Shown: positions 58,858 through 64,000 of the stretch, piece after piece
Layout of the letters: each line of letters starts with the position of its first letter
Numbering within the stretch: position 1 is the stretch's first letter
Assembly: GCA_025667525.1 (NCBI GenBank)
Contig: CM046875.1
Span: 291,319,147 to 291,383,146 of the forward strand
From: Glebionis coronaria
Taxonomy: Eukaryota; Streptophyta; Magnoliopsida; Asterales; Asteraceae
Reading direction: 5' to 3'
Length of the DNA: 64,000 nt
Notes under the pieces: model-generated
What the model was told of the DNA's origin: nothing
What the model saw: the letters and a program-made list of their open reading frames with translations, nothing else
The model's database searches: none
Position numbers and translations under genes: made by a program

Positions 58858-59712
58858 CTAATCCTTCCTGGAGGGTCCACTAGATGATGTTGGGGCTGAC
58901 GGTGCGGATGGAGCTGGTAGGGCTGCAGAATTCCTCCTGGTGTTCCACAAAGTCCGAACTGTCGTTCGGGTCTCCTTGAGCGTACGGAGTGCAGACAGTA
59001 GCTGGTTCCGGAGTCTATCGACGACCCCTCGGAGATAAGCCATCTCCCTAGTGACCCCATCATGCCGGACAGTGGCGAGATCAAAGAAGATGGACAGGGA
59101 TTGTTCCTGAGCAGCAAGAGCAGCATGGGTCTGATGCTGTAGACCTTCCATGACCTGAGTGCGCTGGTAGAGGCGGTAGTTCTCATCCAATAACAATTTT
59201 AGTGCCTCGTCCGTCCTAGCCTGGATGCCCTTAGCAGTCTGGGAGTCTCCTCTCATAATGCGGAAAAGAGTGTCGATACAGTCATAGATGACGACATGGA
59301 TCTGTTGATTGACTGTCAACTGGCTGCGAAGGTCGGATATCTCTCGCTCATGGCGTGCAACCAATGCGAAGATCTGGGCCTGGACGGAATCGACTCGTCC
59401 TGCCCCGGAGCCTTCCCCAGTCTCATAAGTGGAGATGGGTGCGGGTCCGAAGAAATAGCCTGATTAAAAGGAAAGAGGCATGGAAGATGGTATGCTAGAA
59501 GGGACCCGGTCCTCCTCCATAGAGGTTGGGGCCGGTGTGGCTGATGCTGAGATAAAAAAAGGGTCCTCTGGGAGTACAGCTTCAGTGGCTGGGTCATCCT
59601 CTGAATTCGAGGCTGACAACCATCCACACTGCGTCGATCGTGGGGATGAACAAACAACTGGAGTAGGAGTTACTCTGGGTAGAAGAGTCGTGGATGCAGT
59701 AGACGGAGTCAT
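58858..59712 (-). pseudogene. Coiled-coil gag-like N-terminal protein of the chromovirus-like element
   Basis: Starts at ATG 59712 (MTPSTASTTLLPRVTPTPVV), about 390 bases after the primer-binding site. It is Ser/Pro/Thr-rich, then acidic (SEDDPATEAVLPEDP). A TAA (about 59464-59466) interrupts it; the same frame runs on through GPAPISTYETGEGSG into a predicted helical coiled coil (ARHEREISDLRSQLTVNQQ to ETRTTVRTLWNTRR) and ends APTSSSGPSRKD, 285 codons in all. It resembles the variable N-terminal part of some plant chromovirus Gag proteins, but the capsid and zinc knuckle are missing after the stop. Base composition is GC-richer than its surroundings. Family assignment is an inference. Confidence 0.5.
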
Positions 59713-60104
59713 GATGCTCTGAAATAGTATTATTTTAAGTTTGAAGTGAGTATAAGCTTACAAACAAAGAACAATATTATTTAGATTACATGCTTTATGA
59801 AATATACACCTTTTAAACAATTATTAGAATGGTTTAAGGTTACAAATATTTATACTTATACATATATATGTATTATCATGTAAGTAGTTCATTTATCAAT
59901 TTGTATGTGTGAAGTGTAGTTTAATATTACTCATGTTCTCATTTTAATATTTTACTGTGTGGTGTAAAATTTTCAAGTTTAGAACCTCTAACATATAACA
60001 ATACCTCACCAAACAGTATTTATAATCAAGTTTAGTAAACATACATATATATACAATTAGTTCACATAGCATAAGATACCCTAAGATCTATATGCTTAAC
60101 TAAT
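59713..60104 (-). other. Leader of the chromovirus-like element
   Basis: AT-rich, non-coding. Confidence 0.5.
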
Positions 60105-60116
60105 GCTCTGATACCA
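60105..60116 (-). promoter_or_regulatory. Primer-binding site, initiator-Met tRNA type
   Basis: Complement TGGTATCAGAGC, five bases from the LTR end at 60122. Confidence 0.85.
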
Positions 60117-60121
60117 TTCTC

Positions 60122-63069
60122 TGTGACACCCCGGGTAGGGTCAAAATATGCGGAGTATATCCACGGAGATGTCACAAGGGCGGATCGATAACATATAGTC
60201 CATAGAGCATAAGATAAAGAGTTAGTCAAATCATATTACATGTTTATTTAAAACAAATAAATAAAAATTGTATTAAACATGGTGAAGAGTGTTTGTTTGA
60301 GTTTCCCAATTAGAATCTCGGACGAGTCCTACAATGCAGATTACTAAGATGCTGGAGACCATGCACACACCACGTACTAACTTCATATTCCTGTGCAAAA
60401 CATACTAACGGGGGTCAACATAAAGTTGGTGAATTTACAGATTTTAATCAATTAATTTGTTTGGACATACAATAATCATAGAAGTACTAATGCACAAAGG
60501 ATTCTTACTAAAATGTAAATAACATTTGTTTATTATTATAAACTGAAGCTTAACGCCATAGTCCTCAACAGATGAGGACGTAGTGTCTTACAAAAAGACA
60601 CCCATTCTAGTTCCAACATGGTATACGTCTGTTGTCCCGGCCAAGGCACAATGAGCATGACTCACCCAGACGGGGATGGTCAATCCCTAATAGATCTATT
60701 TATAACATTCGGGCGATTTACAACAATTTAACAGTTTCAATAGTAAGCAATCATAATCCAGTTTATACAATCCAGTTATGTCCAATAGATGTTTGCATAT
60801 TTTCTTTCCAAAAAAGGAAAGTTTTATCAAAGTTCATATGGGGCTGTAAACTCACCTGTGAGTAGGCAATTGCTTGTTTAACACGGTTATCCAGTTAAAG
60901 CTCACACCAAAGTTATGCCTAATCAGATAGTACAGTCTTAATAGATAGTACAAAGAACATATGTGTATGCTTATACAGATTTTAGTCAGTTCATTTATGC
61001 TACGGTGTTTATCTAAATAGCCGTAGTTTAAGTACCATCAATATTCATTTAAACTTATTTATATAACTTTCATTTCTAAGTAAACATAAAATGTTTAACT
61101 ATTAATATCAGGTAGTATACATGTAATAATACTCATTCAATCTTACAATTAAGTTTTACATTTAAGTAAACATAAAAGAAAATGTTTCACTTAAAATATT
61201 AATCTATAAAATAATTTATACTTAAAAATTTATACCTTAATTCTTATGGTTTGAGTATTTTAATTATGTTTTATTATAATTAAAATAGATTTTAGGGTTG
61301 GGGCTTGGAAATGTTTTGGAATATGGCAAAACTAGTCCCTTTATATTTTTAAACAAGTATAACTTTTGGATTTTACATATTTAGTACCTAGGGCTTGTTA
61401 TAATTTCGGCTTATGGCAGATTTGGTCTCCCTAGTTATATCTAGGTTTTGTAACTTTACTAGATTTACAAAAACAGCCCCTAGGGCTTCTCTAAGTTTCT
61501 TCAATTGACAAAAATAGTCCTTAGGGTTTTAAAATGGCAAAATAACTTTTAGAAACTTTCCAAAATGGTCCCTAGGGTTTAATTTGCCACGGATAGTATT
61601 TATTTAAACCCTAGACTTTTGGATATTTACATTTTCAGTCCTTGTGTTTACTAGTTCATCGAAACAAGTTTCATAAGTTACGGTTTTAGGCCTTAAGTTT
61701 TATAAATTGTCATTTTCATCCAAAAAGTTTTTATAAGTTATATTTTATTGTAAAAACTTTTATTCAACATATAACATTGTATATGGGCTCATTAAATTGG
61801 CTAAACATCTAATGGGCTATTTTTAGTGGGTTAACTATATCTCAAGTCCAGTAATTTATTTAAATGAGCCTTTAAATCATTTATTGGGCTTAACTGTATT
61901 TTTAAGTCCTTTAATTAGTTAAATGGGCCTAAGTGTAATCTTAAGTCCATTTTAGTTACTATAATTTATCAAATGGGCTTATTGGGTCCATTTAAGTTTT
62001 AGGTTTACTTTCCATGGGCTTTAATAGTCCATTAACACTACTTTTCATTTTATATAAGTTTTTACTTAGGATATTCTTATAAGCTTATTATGAGCTTATT
62101 AATATTTAGTTTTCAATCTAAACAGATGAATAAAACTTAAAAATTCATTTGATGTGTTATACCAAATTAGATCTAGATGTGTCATAAGGTTACAAGTAAG
62201 TCATAAGCCCTAGTAGGAGCTTATAACCCACGGCCTACATTAGTTATGGCTTATTAAAGTAAGTCAAGTATTATTTTGAGGTTGCACGTAGTTTATATGT
62301 GTTACAAAATTAGATCTAACTATGTACACATCAAGAAAATAAGTCACAAGTTCAAAATAAGATCTAAACTATGTTTAGGCCTAACAATCAAACATAGATC
62401 CATGTACCCACATATATAGCTCACGGCTATGTTTTTAGATCTTGGTATTTCCAAGATGAATAATTTAACTAGTTTTTAAATCTTTTAAATATTTACAAAA
62501 ACACATTATGATTATCTAGGTTACATGCATGTTTCCAAGGCTACTATCATTCCAAGAAACAATGTATAGCCCACGGCTATATTGTTCCCTCCCAATATTC
62601 CCATTAGATCTACTAGCTTATTTCATGTATACCATGTTAAGTTAACACTTATCATTAGATCTAGGTTTTTATAAGCATGCATGTACATCTAACCCATTTT
62701 AGGTCTAGTGTAACCCACAAATACATTTATACACATAAGTTGTATTTGTGATTTTTATCATTCCATTTAGTATGTTACATTTCATATCCCATCTTTTAAA
62801 ACTAAGTTGATGAATCATATAGTCACCATTTAATTTAGCCGTGACCTTTAAGGTCATGTTTTTCATGATTTTAAGTTTCACAAGTGCATTTTATGAGATC
62901 TATGGTTATTAGTTAACCAAAGTCCCATAAAACAAGATTCAATACTAATGTTACACTTAGATTTATAAAAGGTTTCATATGGTTTTTAAATCTAGTTTAA
63001 AATATGGAATACAAGCATATGTTTATTACTAAAATATTTTTAAATCATGTACATGATTTTTATAAATAT
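60122..63069 (-). repeat. 5' LTR of the chromovirus-like element, right end uncertain
   Basis: The inner end is clear (complement ends CCCGGGGTGTCACA). The outer end was not identified before the copia LTR at 63070, which may be inserted in it. Six TGGGCY motifs lie at 61783-62020. No gene was seen in this 2.9 kb. Confidence 0.6.
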
Positions 63070-63612
63070 TGTTGGGTCTAAAATTATATGAGTTGATGTG
63101 GCAGAAACTCAAAACGAAGAAAACATCAAGACGTTTGTCAAAGCCGCTGACACGGCTAGTTGAGACGCTGACGGAAAGTGTTGAGACGCTGACAGATGTT
63201 TACACGCTGATGGAGAATTCTATTTAGGGAATATATTGGATATATTCTAAATAATATATTCAGTATATATCTATAGAAATAGAATATTTAGATGTTTATT
63301 TGATATTATCTCTTGTAGATTCTGTTCCTTCCACTATAAAAGGAACAAGAGTCTTAGGTTTTATTCATATTATTCATTCACAATGTAAACCTAAAGTGTG
63401 TGTCGCACTAGACGTGGGATTCAATCTATACACGTCTAGTGGTTGTTTATTATTAATATAATGAGCAACCCATTTGTTTTAATTCGTGTTCTTTGTGTCT
63501 AAACACCTTGTTCATGATCATTGTTCTTTTCCGCTATGTTATCATATGAACGATGATCAACCTAGATATAATGGTTCATAACCATTGAGTCTAACGATCA
63601 TAGGGATCCACA
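63070..63612 (+). repeat. 5' LTR of the second copia element (543 bp)
   Basis: It starts TGTTGGGTCTAAAATTATA and ends GGGATCCACA. TATAAAAG at 63335-63342. CGCTGAC array upstream of it. Confidence 0.75.
63132..63211 (+). promoter_or_regulatory. Phased CGCTGAC array in copia U3
   Basis: CGCTGAC starts at 63145, 63166 and 63187 (spacing 21 and 21), with CGCTGA at 63205 and a degenerate copy near 63132. It lies 125-205 bp upstream of TATA. Confidence 0.7.
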
Positions 63613-64000
63613 ATTGGTATCAGAGCCTAAGGCTCATGATATCTAGGTCCGACGCGGTGTTCGTGTATCGTGAAGAAGAAAAATCCGTCTAGGGTTTTTC
63701 TGGACGTTTTTGTGTGCGCAGCAGTATTCAGAAGGTCATAACTTTTGATTGAACCGTTGGATCGTCACGAAATTTTATATGTGTGTTCTACATACATAGA
63801 TCTAAACATCCACCGGAGGGATTGTCGAGTTTTATCCCCAGGCAAAAGTTATTAAGCGTCGAAGTTGGCTGATGGTAGATTTTCAGTTTTCTGCTTTTAC
63901 ATAAAATCATGACCTAGGGTTTCTCAAACCCTAGATCTACTTAGAAAGCAGAATGTTATGGTGTTCGTGGCTGTTAAAACGTGTGAAGATACACGATCTA

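Larger units (their letters stand above)
58568..63069 (-). mobile_element. Chromovirus-like gypsy element, 5' part
   Basis: On the minus strand: LTR, primer-binding site, leader, and a coiled-coil gag-like frame. Its internal region is broken by the gypsy element at 34091-58562 and apparently continues at 34032-34085. No capsid, RT or integrase sequence of it lies in the window. Confidence 0.6.
63070..64000 (+). mobile_element. Ty1/copia-type element, 5' LTR and leader
   Basis: LTR 63070-63612 and a primer-binding site TGGTATCAGAGC at 63615-63626, then leader without a gene to the window end. It resembles the copia LTR at 33515-34031 in size, ends, TATA form and phased motif array, but not in overall sequence. 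Confidence 0.75.

Noticed and set aside
63070..63612. 3' LTR of the copia element at 5305-34031
   Set aside because: Opposite orientation, followed by a primer-binding site, and sequence largely different; it is a separate element's 5' LTR.

Overview
The window reads as intergenic DNA from a large, repeat-rich plant nuclear genome. It is AT-rich and built almost wholly of LTR retrotransposons inserted into one another, and no host gene is complete. The element families (Athila-like and Tekay-like Ty3/gypsy, Ty1/copia) and the exon fragments point to a flowering plant, most likely a eudicot. An Asteraceae origin is a weak impression only.

Layout from the left. (1) 1-5304 (+): 3' part of an Athila-like gypsy element that encodes protease but no RT or integrase, with its 3' LTR at 3383-5304. 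It sits inside the RT of (2), a Ty1/copia element on the minus strand, seen at 5305-8335 and 30788-34031 (LTR 33515-34031). (3) 8336-30787 (+): a Tekay-like chromovirus with two 3.45-kb LTRs and a decayed pol, inserted between the gag and protease regions of the copia element. (4) 12177-22116 (-): a probable Helitron inserted in an (AT)n tract of the chromovirus, carrying exon fragments of an ARF-type GTPase and a gamma-SNAP plus a tandemly duplicated block of inverted MITEs.

(5) 34091-58562 (+): a second gypsy element with gag and protease only, 3-3.6 kb LTRs and target duplication GCAGA. (6) 39581-51029 (-): an almost complete Athila-like element (gag-protease-RT-RNase H-integrase) inserted in the gag of (5), target duplication CAAGG. 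(7) 58568-63069 (-): the 5' part of another chromovirus-like element, the apparent host of (5) and possibly of (2). (8) 63070-64000 (+): the 5' LTR and leader of a second copia element.

How the parts relate: the RT-less element (1) shares its LTR type and about 2 kb of 3' noncoding DNA with the pol-bearing element (6), so they look like a dependent and helper pair. Elements (1) and (5) lack RT and integrase and instead end in a similar acidic plus hydrophobic module. Elements (1), (5) and (6) share a ~130-bp noncoding block although the LTR of (5) is unrelated. Several LTRs carry periodic short-motif arrays upstream of or near the TATA box, the clearest being a 21-bp-phased CGYTGAC array in two different copia LTRs. 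All identity statements are by-eye comparisons.
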